DNA from: Psychrobacter sp.
Lineage (GTDB): Bacteria; Pseudomonadota; Gammaproteobacteria; Pseudomonadales; Moraxellaceae
NCBI GenBank assembly: GCA_012270355.1
Contig: JAAXIL010000191.1
Coordinates: forward strand, 1 to 28,926
DNA length: 28,926 nucleotides
Direction of reading: 5' to 3'
Shown: one piece after another, positions 17,830-26,910 of the stretch
Position numbering within the stretch: position 1 is the first letter of the stretch
Layout of the letters: each line of letters starts with the position of its first letter
The notes under the pieces: model-generated
Seen by the model: only the letters and a program-made list of their open reading frames with translations
Databases searched by the model: none
What the model was told of the DNA's origin: nothing
Made by a program: the position numbers and the translations under genes

Positions 17830-18633
17830 ATGGAAATTATTGCCATTGCCAATCAAAAAGGTGGGGTGGGCAAAACCACCACCGCCGTCAATTTGACAGC
17901 GGGTCTTCATGCCGAAGGACAGAGGGTGCTCCTCATAGACCTTGATCCTCAGGGCAATGCTACGTCTGGTGCTGGGCTAGAAAAGCGTGAGCTCCCTGCC
18001 AGTATTGCGGATGTGATGCTTGGTGAGGCAGGTTTGATTGAGGTAATTCAAGCCAGTCCATCTGGGTTTGATGTGGTGGGTGCAAATGGCGACTTGTCGG
18101 GCATCGATATTGCCTTAATGGGACAAGTAGACACGCATTTAATTTTGGCAAATGCGGTAGCAACACTTAAAGATCAAGCTCAAAAAGATGAAGTAAAAAA
18201 TTATGATTATGTCATCATCGATTGTGCCCCAAGCCTTAATCTTTTGACCATCAATGCCATGCTCGCCACCGATGGTGGAGTGATTATCCCCATGCAATGT
18301 GAGTATTATGCCCTTGAAGGTTTAGCAGATTTGTCGCAAACCATCGAGCGGCTTCAGGAGTTGAACGAAGAGTTGCACATTCGTGGCGTGGTTCGCACTT
18401 TATTCGATGCCCGTAACACGCTCGCGAACGATGTGTCAGCGGAACTCGAGACTCATTTTGGTAAGCTCATGTATCATACCATTATTCCGCGTAACGTCAG
18501 GCTCGCCGAGGCTCCTGCTCACGGCATGCCCGTGTTAGATTATGAATCGACATCAAAAGGGGCTCAGGCGTATCGAAAATTGGCGGATGAAGTTATCGAG
18601 CAAAGTCGGCAATTGACATTAGACTTAGAATAA
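17830..18633 (+). CDS. parA: chromosome-partitioning ATPase ParA (Soj)
   Basis: This is a Walker-type ATPase that moves ParB-parS complexes and segregates the chromosome origin. The deviant Walker A KGGVGKTT (10-17) follows the family start MEIIAIANQ. Walker A' LLIDLDPQGNAT (about 35-46) and Walker B YVIIDCAPSLNLLT are intact. A TTG four codons upstream is open, but the ATG at 17830 gives the canonical N-terminus and 267 residues, a normal length for chromosomal ParA. It has no N-terminal DNA-binding extension, so it is Soj-like rather than plasmid type. parB follows after 163 bases. Confidence 0.95.
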   Translation: MEIIAIANQKGGVGKTTTAVNLTAGLHAEGQRVLLIDLDPQGNATSGAGLEKRELPASIADVMLGEAGLIEVIQASPSGFDVVGANGDLSGIDIALMGQVDTHLILANAVATLKDQAQKDEVKNYDYVIIDCAPSLNLLTINAMLATDGGVIIPMQCEYYALEGLADLSQTIERLQELNEELHIRGVVRTLFDARNTLANDVSAELETHFGKLMYHTIIPRNVRLAEAPAHGMPVLDYESTSKGAQAYRKLADEVIEQSRQLTLDLE

Positions 18634-18647
18634 TCTAATCAGTATCA

Positions 18648-18697
18648 CAACCAAACATTTGTTATTAAATAGGCTCATAATGTGTAACATTTGGTTG
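18648..18697. repeat. inverted repeat in the parA-parB gap
   Basis: CAACCAAA (18648-18655) and TTTGGTTG (18690-18697) are perfect 8-base arms around a 34-base AT-rich centre. The parA-parB gap of 163 bases is longer than the short gap usual between these genes. The repeat may mark a regulatory site, and no T-run supports termination. Confidence 0.35.
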
Positions 18698-18796
18698 CAA
18701 TCATAATGTATTGCATTAAACTAGGTTGCTACTAAATTTAGTGTTTATTCACACACAGTAATCTTAATTGGACTAGTTAGGCGGAGAAGTACAGTC

Positions 18797-19942
18797 ATGG
18801 CAAAAAAGCGTGGATTAGCCGCCAATCGGGGATTGGATGCCTTGTTAGGCTCAATCGATATAGAAAAAGCCATCGCCCAGAGTGCTCTTAAAGCTGAGAC
18901 TCTGTGGTCAGCCGAAGTTGAAGTCGATGGCGAGTCTGATGATTTCGCTTTAGCAGCCGAACCTGCCCGCCCTCGAACAAAAACCAAAGCAAAAAAATCA
19001 TCGACTTCAAAGAATGCAAAGCAAGATAAAGGGGAGCTTCAAACAAGCAATCTCGCCCAAGCGTCTATGCAAAGTAATTCAAATCAGTCAAATGACGTAC
19101 AGCAATCTGATTCTTCAAAATTAGGAAGTGAAGCAGACAGCGACATTAGTTTAGTAAAAATTGAGGTTTCTCGATTGCAATCGGGAAAATATCAGCCACG
19201 CCGAGATATGAGTGAAGCCGCTTTAGGCGAGTTGGCTTCTTCCATCAAACAACATGGTGTGATGCAGCCAATTGTCATCCGACCGTTATTGCTGAATGAA
19301 GATAAAACTCACCCAAATGTGACGCATGAAATCATTGCGGGCGAGCGGCGTTGGCGAGCGGCTAAGCTGGCTGGAGAAACCACCATTCCTGCCATAGAGC
19401 GGGCATTGTCTGATTAACTTTCCATTGCATTAGCACTCATTGAGAACATTCAACGTGAAGACTTAACGGTCATCGAGCAAGCCGCAGCTTTGGGGCGATT
19501 TCATACCGAGTTTGGCATGAGTCACGCCATGATAGCCGATGTGGTGGGCAAAGCCCGCACCACGGTGTCTAATTTGCTCAGGCTCAATCATTTGCATGAT
19601 ACCGTCAAAACTCAGCTTAATGATGGCTTGATTGACATGGGTCACGCTCGGGCATTGTTGTCGTTGCCATTGGAGCAACAACCTGTTATTGCTCAAAAGG
19701 TGATTGATGGATCAATGACGGTACGAGAAACCGAGCAACTGGTTAAATCTATTTTACACCCACGGTCGGTCGCCAAAGCAAAAACTGCCAATGCTGATAT
19801 TTTAAAACTTAGCGAGCAACTTTCAGATCGGCTCGGAGCCAAAGTAAAACTCAAGCAAAAAAAAGACGGCAAAGGCAGCATGGAGATATTTTTCCATAAT
19901 CAGGAAGAGCTCGATGAGTTACTCAAGCATTTTGAAAATTAG
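18797..19942 (+). pseudogene. parB: chromosome-partitioning protein ParB, interrupted by in-frame TAA
   Basis: ParB is a CTP-dependent clamp that loads on parS sites and stimulates ParA. The N-terminal ParA-contact box MAKKRGLAANRGLDALLG is present. A long hydrophilic linker (about 45-115, rich in Ser, Gln, Lys and Asn) follows, then the ParB N-domain with YQPRRDM, and EIIAGERRWRAAKLAG carrying the GERRxRA CTP-binding motif. A TAA at 19415-19417 (codon 207) then breaks ALSD-stop-LSIALALIENIQRED, most simply a GAA to TAA change. In the same frame the helix-turn-helix (GKARTTVSNLLRL) and C-terminal dimer domain follow. The truncated product would lack DNA binding and dimerisation. No ribosome site supports restart. 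Confidence 0.9.
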
Positions 19943-19985
19943 TTGGTAGATTTAAGGTTAGTCGGTCAAACCTCTGCAGGCTCCA

Positions 19986-20023
19986 ATTATTGAAATTTAT
20001 TATCGAAATATGCATGGTATAAA
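19986..20023 (+). promoter_or_regulatory. possible exbB promoter with Fur-box-like sequence
   Basis: TGGTATAAA (20015-20023) is an extended -10 motif 27 bases before exbB. The 19-mer at 19986-20004 matches the E. coli Fur consensus at 13 of 19 positions by my count. AT-rich sequence reaches such scores easily, so iron control is only a suggestion. Confidence 0.3.
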
Positions 20024-20049
20024 TACATCTTTTAAAAAGAGAAAACGGT

Positions 20050-20814
20050 ATGTGGAGTTTGGTTCTGGCAGGTGGGTGGCTGATGGCACCCATCATCATT
20101 TGCTCGGTAATTGCCCTCATTATCATTATTGAGCGGGCGAGTAAACTGCGAATGAATCAAGTTGTGCCACCTCGCTTGCGAGAACAACTGATTACTCGTT
20201 TGCGGGAGCACGGTACGATTGAAAGAAGCCAGTTGCAAAATGTCAAAGACAAAACCCCGCTTGGTGATGTGCTAGCAACTGGGCTGATGTACCGTGGTTA
20301 TGGGCTAGACTCAATGACCATGCACATGCAAAACCGTGCCAGTGTGCAGATTCACGAGCTAGAAAAAAACATTAATATGCTTGGCACGATTGGAGCAATT
20401 GCACCTCTTTTAGGATTGCTCGGCACGGTACTTGGTATCATTTCATCATTCTTAGCGATTACCGATGGGGCGATGCAAGACCCCACGCTACTGGCGGCTG
20501 GGGTATCGCAAGCATTGATCACTACGGCAGCGGGCATGGTGGTTGCCATCCCTGCGATGATTGCTTATCGATTTTTTCAGCGTCGCATTGTGGATATTAA
20601 CGCCGAATTTGAAAGTGAGGCGGGCTTGCTGATTCAAGAATTGTACGACTTGAATTTGATGACGGATAGTCCAGCAATTAAATCAAGTTTAGCATCTAAT
20701 GAGACAGCGATAATCAATGAGCGTTTGGATGCCACAAAAAGCGATACTCGCCATGCCATTAAGCCAACTGCTAGAGATACCATTGATGCGATTAAAGCTC
20801 AACAATCTGCTTAG
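20050..20814 (+). CDS. exbB: ExbB/TolQ-family proton-channel protein
   Basis: This is an inner-membrane motor protein that, with ExbD, uses the proton gradient to drive TonB- or Tol-type outer-membrane work. The MotA/TolQ/ExbB domain is clear: a first helix at about 7-27, then a conserved helix pair with IGAIAPLLGLLGTVLGII (about 116-135) and AAGVSQALITTAAGMVVAIPAM (about 156-178). It is 254 residues, with a charged C-terminal tail (about 210-254) longer than usual. It is followed 97 bases later by exbD. No tonB is in the window. TolQ is the main alternative, but the exbD-msbA-lpxK context favours ExbB. Confidence 0.88.
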   Translation: MWSLVLAGGWLMAPIIICSVIALIIIIERASKLRMNQVVPPRLREQLITRLREHGTIERSQLQNVKDKTPLGDVLATGLMYRGYGLDSMTMHMQNRASVQIHELEKNINMLGTIGAIAPLLGLLGTVLGIISSFLAITDGAMQDPTLLAAGVSQALITTAAGMVVAIPAMIAYRFFQRRIVDINAEFESEAGLLIQELYDLNLMTDSPAIKSSLASNETAIINERLDATKSDTRHAIKPTARDTIDAIKAQQSA

Positions 20815-20911
20815 AATTGATAATTTACAATAATTCCGCTTTAGACTAAAGGCTCGTTTGATTTTTACTCGACATTTATAATACACCTAAAAAATAGCAA
20901 AAACTCACCCC

Positions 20912-21382
20912 ATGCGATTTAGAAAACCCACCGTCGAGCCCTTAGAAATCAATCTCACTCCGATGATTGATTGCTTGCTATTTTTGATTGTGTTTTTATT
21001 GCTTGCCACTTCGTTCAATCATTTTAGTCGGTTAAATATCGTGTTGCCCGAAGCCGAAGGCGTGCCAGTCACTGAGGTGGATAAGACCATCGAAGTAGCA
21101 GTGCAAGAAGACGGATCATATTCGGTCAATGGCATTGCGTTAGGCTCCAGCACCGAGGCTGATTTAATAAATATGCTAAAACAAGAGGCGGGCGATGAGC
21201 GAGATATGATGTTTGTCATTGCCGCCGATGGCAATGCCACGCACCAAAATGTGGTTCGGGTGATGGATGTGGCAGGTAAAATGGGGTTTGTGAACTTAAA
21301 TATCAGCACCATCGTCCCTGTTGGACAAGCACCCGCCTCAAGTTCTGATGCGGTCAGTTCTACCAACGAAGCGACGCAGTAA
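20912..21382 (+). CDS. exbD: ExbD/TolR-family biopolymer transport protein
   Basis: This is the partner of ExbB in the proton-driven motor. One N-terminal transmembrane helix (about 17-37) carries the essential acidic residue in INLTPMIDCLLFLIVF (D20). It is followed by a periplasmic domain (about 45-140: KTIEVAVQEDGSYSVNG, then FVIAADGNATHQNVVRVMD). It is 156 residues, with a Ser/Ala/Thr-rich tail. The start ATG at 20912 begins MRFRKP, a basic N-terminus that fits an inside-out orientation. It lies in a same-strand row with exbB and msbA. Confidence 0.92.
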   Translation: MRFRKPTVEPLEINLTPMIDCLLFLIVFLLLATSFNHFSRLNIVLPEAEGVPVTEVDKTIEVAVQEDGSYSVNGIALGSSTEADLINMLKQEAGDERDMMFVIAADGNATHQNVVRVMDVAGKMGFVNLNISTIVPVGQAPASSSDAVSSTNEATQ

Positions 21383-21517
21383 TAGTTTAGATTTTGAACA
21401 TATTAGGTAGAGCTATGTTCGCTCATCCAATATGAAACTCGTTCTTTAAAATTTTTGACCCTTTTGCATACGAATCCAAGTCCATCTCAAACCCCCACCG
21501 AATTTTCCAGAACGTCA

Positions 21518-23266
21518 ATGGGTCCATCTAATACAGACTACGCTCAACCGACCCGCACGCAAACCTATGTGCGTTTGCTCGCTTACCTCAAGCCGTATTG
21601 GTGGGCGATTGGATTAACGATTATCGGGTTTGCCATTAATTCGGCAACCGAAATTGGTATTGCTAGGCTCATCCAATTTATTACTGACGCCATCAACACC
21701 CGTGACCAAAGTTTACTTAATTGGTTTCCTGTACTCATCGTCGCTTTATTTTTTGTGAGAGGACTGGGGTCATTTCTGGGTAATTATTTTTCAGCCCTCA
21801 TTTCTCGTAATTTGGTGTATGAAATGCGGGTGCAGGTATTTGAGAAATTACTTAAATTACCCAGCTCGTTTTATTTGGCGAATCCAGCAGGCACCATTTC
21901 ATCCAAATTAATATTTGATGTTGAGCAGGTGACGGCAGCCAGCACCGATTCGCTCAAGACTTTGCTCAGAGACGGGCTTACGGTCATTGGGCTTATGGGT
22001 TGTTTGTTGTTTTAAAATTGGCGATTGACGCTTATTTTGTTTGTTGTTTTGCCTCCGATTTTGTGGTTGGTGCAAAAGGCGTCTAAGCGTTATCTTAAGC
22101 TGTCCAAAGGCATTCAAAAAAGCATGGGACAGGTCAGCCATATCACCAGCGAGGTGATTGGCGGTTATCAGGTAGTCAAAAATTATGGTGGACAGGCCTA
22201 TGAAGCAAAACGCTTTGAAAAGGCATCTAAGGATAACCTAAAGAAAGGCATGAAAGTCGTCGTTACCAACAGCATCAATACGCCTGCGGTGCAACTGCTA
22301 ATGGCGATCGCCATGTCGGTGGTGGTGTGGCTGGCACTGCGTCCCGAGGTCATGGCGGATGTGACAGCGGGTGAGTTTATCGCCTATTTGACGGCGGCAG
22401 GACTGCTGAGTAAACCGGTTCGGTCATTGACCGATGTGAATCAAAAATTGCAAAAAGGCATTGCCGCAGGGGAATCCATTTTTGCCTTACTTGATGAGCC
22501 TGAAGAGGTGGACAATGGCAAAGCCATTAATGATATTCAAGGCAACATTCAATTTAATAACGTCGGGTTGACCTATCCTGACGGTACGGTGGCACTGCAA
22601 AACTTTAATCTAAATATTAACGCTGGCGAAACCGTGGCATTGGTTGGGCGAAGTGGGGCAGGGAAGACCACACTGGTGAATTTACTCACCCGTACACTAT
22701 CCCCAACGACAGGGCAGATTCGGATTGATAATGAACCCATTGAAGCCTTGAGTCTCAATGCCTTGCGGTCGCAAATAGCCATGGTCAATCAGCAAGTTGT
22801 ACTCTTCAATGACAGCGTTCGCCACAACATTGCCTACGGTGATTTAAGCCAAAAAAGCGATGCGGACATGATGGCGGCTGCCAAAGCGGCATTTGCTCAC
22901 GAGTTTATCACTAAATTACCGCAAGGGTATGAAAGCGATATTGGGGCAGAAGGTTTACAGTTGTCGGGCGGTCAACGACAAAGACTATCGATTACTCGGG
23001 CATTGCTTAAGGATGCCCCAATATTGATCTTAGACGAAGCCACCAGTGCGTTGGATAACGAATCTGAGTTTTATATTCAACAGGCCTTAGACAATGTAAT
23101 GGATGACCGCACCACCTTGGTTATTGCCCATCGCCTGACCACCATCGAATCGGCAGATAAAATCGTGGTGATGGATGGCGGTCAAATTGTGGAGGTTGGC
23201 ACGCACGATGAGTTAATTAAAAAAGGCGGACAATATGCCCAAATGTACGAGCGAGATTTTACTTGA
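21518..23266 (+). pseudogene. msbA: lipid A export ABC transporter MsbA, interrupted by in-frame TAA
   Basis: MsbA flips core-lipid A across the inner membrane and is essential in most Gram-negatives. The frame has six membrane helices (first at about 27-48), then the ATPase domain with Walker A GRSGAGKTT, signature LSGGQRQRL, Walker B ILILDEATSALD and the switch IAHRL. A TAA at 22013-22015 breaks GCLLF-stop-NWRLTL in the fourth-helix region (codon 166), where a Tyr would fit, and the frame resumes unshifted. The upstream TTG at 21455 is open, but the ATG at 21518 gives 582 codons including the stop, the family length. lpxK overlaps the end (TGATG), so lost translation here could also lower LpxK. 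Confidence 0.9.
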
Positions 23267-24393
23267 TGTCACCTGCTCGCAATCAATCTTCACTCAATAC
23301 ATTGTCATGGTTGAAACGGTTTGAGTTAGCATGGCTTAATGCTTGGCAAAGGCAGGCATGGTGGTTGTGGTTTTTTCTGCCTTTAAGCTGGCTTTATGGT
23401 GGTGTGATTCGATTGCGTCGCTGGCTGTATGCTGTTGGTTTAAAACAGACATACCGAGCTCCCGTGCCCGTATTGGTGGTGGGCAATATCACGGTGGGAG
23501 GCAGTGGTAAAACACCTTTAATCACTGAGTTGGTGCGATATTTAAGTGAGCAGGGCATTTGTGTTGGCGTGATTAGTCGGGGCTATGGCGGGGATACCAA
23601 TCTAATGCCAACCATGGTAACCACATCAAGCCACCCAAACGTGGTCGGCGATGAACCTGCAATGCTTGCCCGCCAGTTCAATCAGTTTGCTCAAGCAAGA
23701 TTAAATCGTGATAATAATATTGCTTTGTGTGTATGTCCTGACCGAAAGCTGGCGATTGACTGCCTGCTGAGCCATCAACCACAAACTCAACTGATTATTA
23801 CCGACGATGGGCTACAGCATTATCGTCTGCATCGAGATTTGGAATGGGTAGTCATCGACAGCGAGCGTGGGTTTGGTAATCGTCAATTATTGCCGACAGG
23901 ATTTTTGCGTGAGCCATTATCACGGCTGGATGGAGTGACGGTGGTTGAGCATCAAGTCGTCCAAAAAAATTCGCTACCCGATTGGCAGGGCAGTGAAGAA
24001 AATACGCTTTGCATGCACCTTGAACCGCAAGCATTGTATCCGTTGTACCGAAACCCAGAAGCGGAAATAACGCCACTACAGAGCGGACAAACTGTGTTTG
24101 CAGTCAGTGGTATCGGTTATCCCAAACGTTTTTTTAACACTTTATCCACACTTGGGTTTGTCGTCATTGAACTTCCGATGCCCGACCATCATGTTTTTAC
24201 CGCTGACGACTTACTGAGCTTAACTGAACATCCCATTGTGGTGACCGAAAAAGATGCCATTAAGATTTATCCGCTCATGGATAGCACTGAGGCTTTAAAA
24301 GCTCTGGAAATATGGGTGCTACCAGTGCGAGCGGTTTTGTCGCAAAAGGTTTATGATAAACTAGATAGTGAACTCAACTGCTTAATTTATTAA
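23266..24393 (+). CDS. lpxK: tetraacyldisaccharide 4'-kinase LpxK
   Basis: LpxK phosphorylates the 4' position of the lipid A disaccharide to form lipid IVA, at the inner membrane. The P-loop GNITVGGSGKTPL (73-84), SRGYGG, VGDEPAMLA, the DDGLQHYRL motif and MPDHHVFTADD are all present. A membrane-associating helix is at about 32-47. Its 375 residues compare with 328 in E. coli. The ATG at 23266 shares one base with the msbA stop codon (TGATG), implying coupled translation. The TTG just before it is not needed. kdsB follows after 20 bases. Confidence 0.93.
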   Translation: MSPARNQSSLNTLSWLKRFELAWLNAWQRQAWWLWFFLPLSWLYGGVIRLRRWLYAVGLKQTYRAPVPVLVVGNITVGGSGKTPLITELVRYLSEQGICVGVISRGYGGDTNLMPTMVTTSSHPNVVGDEPAMLARQFNQFAQARLNRDNNIALCVCPDRKLAIDCLLSHQPQTQLIITDDGLQHYRLHRDLEWVVIDSERGFGNRQLLPTGFLREPLSRLDGVTVVEHQVVQKNSLPDWQGSEENTLCMHLEPQALYPLYRNPEAEITPLQSGQTVFAVSGIGYPKRFFNTLSTLGFVVIELPMPDHHVFTADDLLSLTEHPIVVTEKDAIKIYPLMDSTEALKALEIWVLPVRAVLSQKVYDKLDSELNCLIY

Positions 24394-24413
24394 AAATTTA
24401 GTCAAAAATATTT

Positions 24414-25208
24414 ATGCCTAAAACCCACATCGTCATTCCCGCTCGTTATGCCAGCTCACGTTTACCTGCAAAGCCATTGCTTGAAATTCACGGTAAGCCG
24501 ATGATATTGCGGGTTGCCGATAAGGCGAGCCGAGCGACCTTTGCCGATGATGTTTGCATAGCCACCGATGACGGTCGCATTAAATCGGTGTGTGAGCAAG
24601 CAGGATATGATGTGGTCATGACCCGAGCCGACCATGCTTCAGGTACAGACCGACTGGCAGAAGTTGCCAGTCTAAATGGCTGGAGTGATGACGACATTGT
24701 GGTCAACATGCAAGGCGCCGAACCACTTGGACCTCCCAAGGTTTGAGAGCAAGTGCGCGATGTACGGCTGGCGAGTCCAGACTGTGTCATGGCAACTTTA
24801 TGCGAACCAATTACCTCATACAATGAGTTTCAACGCCCGTCGGTCGTAAAAGTGGTGATGAGTGATGCCGAAGATAGAACGCCTAGCCACAAAGCCCTAT
24901 ATTTTAGCCGTAGCCCCATACCCTGCGACCGTGATGCGGCTTTAGGAAGTAGTCAACCAACTGACGCCCCAAAGCAAGCCTATCGCCATTTAGGGATTTA
25001 TGCTTATCGGGTGCGACTTTTAAAAGCCTTTGTAACTTGGCAACAAGGCGTGCTTGAACAATTGGAAAGCTTGGAGCAACTTCGGGTGCTTGAGAACAAT
25101 CAAAATATTGCCATTCAAGTGGCATCCATGCAACTGCCCGCTGGTGTGGATACGCAGGCGGATTTGGATCGACTTAATGCGATGTCTGTTTCTGCATTTG
25201 ACGAGTAG
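24414..25208 (+). pseudogene. kdsB: CMP-KDO synthetase KdsB, interrupted by in-frame TGA
   Basis: KdsB activates KDO with CTP for lipopolysaccharide core synthesis. The nucleotide-binding start [54 protein letters not shown] and [11 protein letters not shown] all match the family. A TGA at 24744-24746 (codon 111) breaks PPKV-stop-EQV, where the family usually has Ile. Within ten codons upstream, the expected metal-binding motif QGDEP reads QGAEP, and the next usual Leu/Ile is Gly. This local cluster is worse than a single point change and would inactivate the enzyme even if the stop were read through. The flanks are otherwise well conserved and in frame. Confidence 0.88.
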
Positions 25209-25257
25209 TCAAGTCATTTAAATCCGAAACCATAGCCAAAAGTTCTGCTTATTAACC

Positions 25258-26370
25258 ATGCCTGAAAAACAAACCTCGCCATATTTTGCGTCCGATATTT
25301 ATTTTACTGAGCCATTGCCTTGGTTGGCTCAAACGTGGCAGATGCTCATAAATCAGTCGCAACTGTCACATGCTTTGTTATTCGCTGGTGTGAAAGGGCT
25401 GGGCAAACGACATTTGGTATGGCAGTTTGTTGCTTATCTGTTGTGTCAAAATCGAGATTCACAGCGGGCATGCGGATCGTGTCAGAGCTGTCTTTGGTTG
25501 AAGGATATCAAGCAGCCAAATTTAAAACTTATACCGTCTCATCATTTGCCCACGCTAATTGATGAGGTAGATAAAAACAAAAAGTCGAGTGCAAAAATAA
25601 ATCAAGATAAACCAGCTAAATCAAGCATAAAAATTGATGACATTCGAGCATTGACCCCATTTTTAAGCCAGCATAGCGATGCCCCACGTATTGTCGTTGT
25701 GGATGATGCCGATACCATGACGGTGGCGGCAGCAAACGCTTTGTTAAAATCGCTGGAAGAGCCTGCCCCGAATGTTTATTTTTTGCTCATCACTGATAGT
25801 CCTACTAAATTGTTGCCCACCATTTTAAGTCGAGTGCAACGGGTGGCATTAACAATTCCAACGACCCCTATAATTATTCAAGGTCATGCTAAAGATAACA
25901 ACATTCAAGCAACGGTTAATTATATCAAGTCGCACCTAAACCAAAATGTTACAGATGTTCAAATTCAGCAAGCATTAAATCTAGTACAGAATGCACCGCT
26001 ACAAGCCATGGAGCTACTACAGTCGGATTGGTATGCCAAACGTGACCTGTGGTTAAAGACATGGCATGCGTTGCGGACGGGTAAACGAACCAGTACGGCA
26101 GCCAGTGATTATTGGCAAGGCGAAGTTTACTTGCAAGATTTTATTGAACTGTGCCATATCATGTTAGGGGAGGTAATGCGTGTGCGGTACGAAATGCCTG
26201 CAACCACGCAAGACATTAACTGGCAAGCATACTCATTTATTGCAAACATACCGATAGATAGACTCTCTGCCTTACAACAGACCATCGCTGATATTCAACG
26301 TTCTGGACAACAAAACGTGCAAGACAAATTAGGCTATGATAAGCTAATGCAAGCCTTAGCTGAAACCTAA
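25258..26370 (+). CDS. holB: DNA polymerase III delta-prime subunit HolB
   Basis: HolB is the delta-prime subunit of the clamp loader, which opens and loads the beta sliding clamp. The AAA+ start is clear: ALLFAGVKGLGKRHL (about 39-53, P-loop-like), then zinc-binding cysteines C63, C72, C75 and C78 (ACGSCQSC). Next come IDDIRALTPFLSQ, RIVVVDDADTMTVAAANALL, SLEEPAPNVYFLL and the arginine-finger region LLPTILSRVQ. A Lys/Ser-rich insertion lies at about 108-124. The C-terminal part is divergent, as is usual. It is 370 residues. The ATG at 25258 has no strong ribosome site. It precedes pilZ, the holB-pilZ pair known from Pseudomonas. Confidence 0.93.
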   Translation: MPEKQTSPYFASDIYFTEPLPWLAQTWQMLINQSQLSHALLFAGVKGLGKRHLVWQFVAYLLCQNRDSQRACGSCQSCLWLKDIKQPNLKLIPSHHLPTLIDEVDKNKKSSAKINQDKPAKSSIKIDDIRALTPFLSQHSDAPRIVVVDDADTMTVAAANALLKSLEEPAPNVYFLLITDSPTKLLPTILSRVQRVALTIPTTPIIIQGHAKDNNIQATVNYIKSHLNQNVTDVQIQQALNLVQNAPLQAMELLQSDWYAKRDLWLKTWHALRTGKRTSTAASDYWQGEVYLQDFIELCHIMLGEVMRVRYEMPATTQDINWQAYSFIANIPIDRLSALQQTIADIQRSGQQNVQDKLGYDKLMQALAET

Positions 26371-26427
26371 GTCGCTTTTTACCTTTAAGTTCGCTTATCA
26401 CCTCATTATCAAAGTTTGGAGATAATT

Positions 26428-26778
26428 ATGCCAATGCCCAGACGTGGTGGCGGTATCTTAACCTGTCATATCGAAAACTTAAATGTCCTATATGCCAGCT
26501 ATTTGCCTTTCGTAAAAAATGGTGCGGTCTTTGTGCCATCTGAGCGTATTCATGAGTTGGGTAGCGACGTATTCGTTGCAGTTACCTTGCCAGGGTCAAG
26601 TGAACGGATGCCGCTCAATGGCAAAGTGGTTTGGGTCAATCACAAATCGCAAGCGGGCAGACCTGCAGGTTTTGCTGTCCAGTTTGGTACGGATGAAGTG
26701 GGTTTGCGGTTAAAAAATGAGATGGAGCGACTGCTGGCAGGTAAGACAGATTCAGAACAATCTACTTATACCATGTAA
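26428..26778 (+). CDS. pilZ: type IV pilus assembly protein PilZ
   Basis: This is the founding-type PilZ protein, needed for pilus assembly and twitching. It matches in full: GGGILTCHIENLNVLYASYLPF, GAVFVPSERIHELGSDVFV, NGKVVWVNHKSQAG, then AGFAVQFG and a tail ending TYTM. Like Pseudomonas PilZ, it lacks the RxxxR motif, so c-di-GMP binding is not expected and action through PilB and FimX-type partners is likely. The start is the ATG at 26428, with GGAG six bases upstream, giving 116 residues. A TTG four codons earlier overlaps that ribosome site. It is the last gene of the plus-strand row. Confidence 0.93.
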   Translation: MPMPRRGGGILTCHIENLNVLYASYLPFVKNGAVFVPSERIHELGSDVFVAVTLPGSSERMPLNGKVVWVNHKSQAGRPAGFAVQFGTDEVGLRLKNEMERLLAGKTDSEQSTYTM

Positions 26779-26830
26779 TAGCAAATAATTAATCGCCATA
26801 TTATTATAAATCTTTTGTTATTGAGCCAAT

Positions 26831-26863
26831 AAAAAATCCTCAGTCATCGACTGAGGATTTTTT
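26831..26863. terminator. bidirectional terminator between pilZ and the thiolase gene
   Basis: AAAAAATCCTCAGTC (26831-26845) pairs perfectly with GACTGAGGATTTTTT (26849-26863) around a 3-base loop. The A-run and T-run on either side give a U-tract in both directions, so it can end both the pilZ row and the convergent thiolase gene. Confidence 0.92.
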
Positions 26864-26910
26864 AATAAGCTAAGAATTATTTGAACATTATTACCAATCT
26901 TAAGCGACGA

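Noticed and set aside
17736..19980. parS centromere near parA and parB
   Set aside because: I looked for the 16-base TGTTTCACGTGAAACA type palindrome and saw no match. The inverted repeats present have different sequences.
8748..25208. Stop-codon reassignment or programmed readthrough to explain the interrupted genes
   Set aside because: TAG, TAA and TGA all occur inside genes, while the same codons end the intact genes normally. The following bases differ from site to site, and no shared recoding structure was seen.
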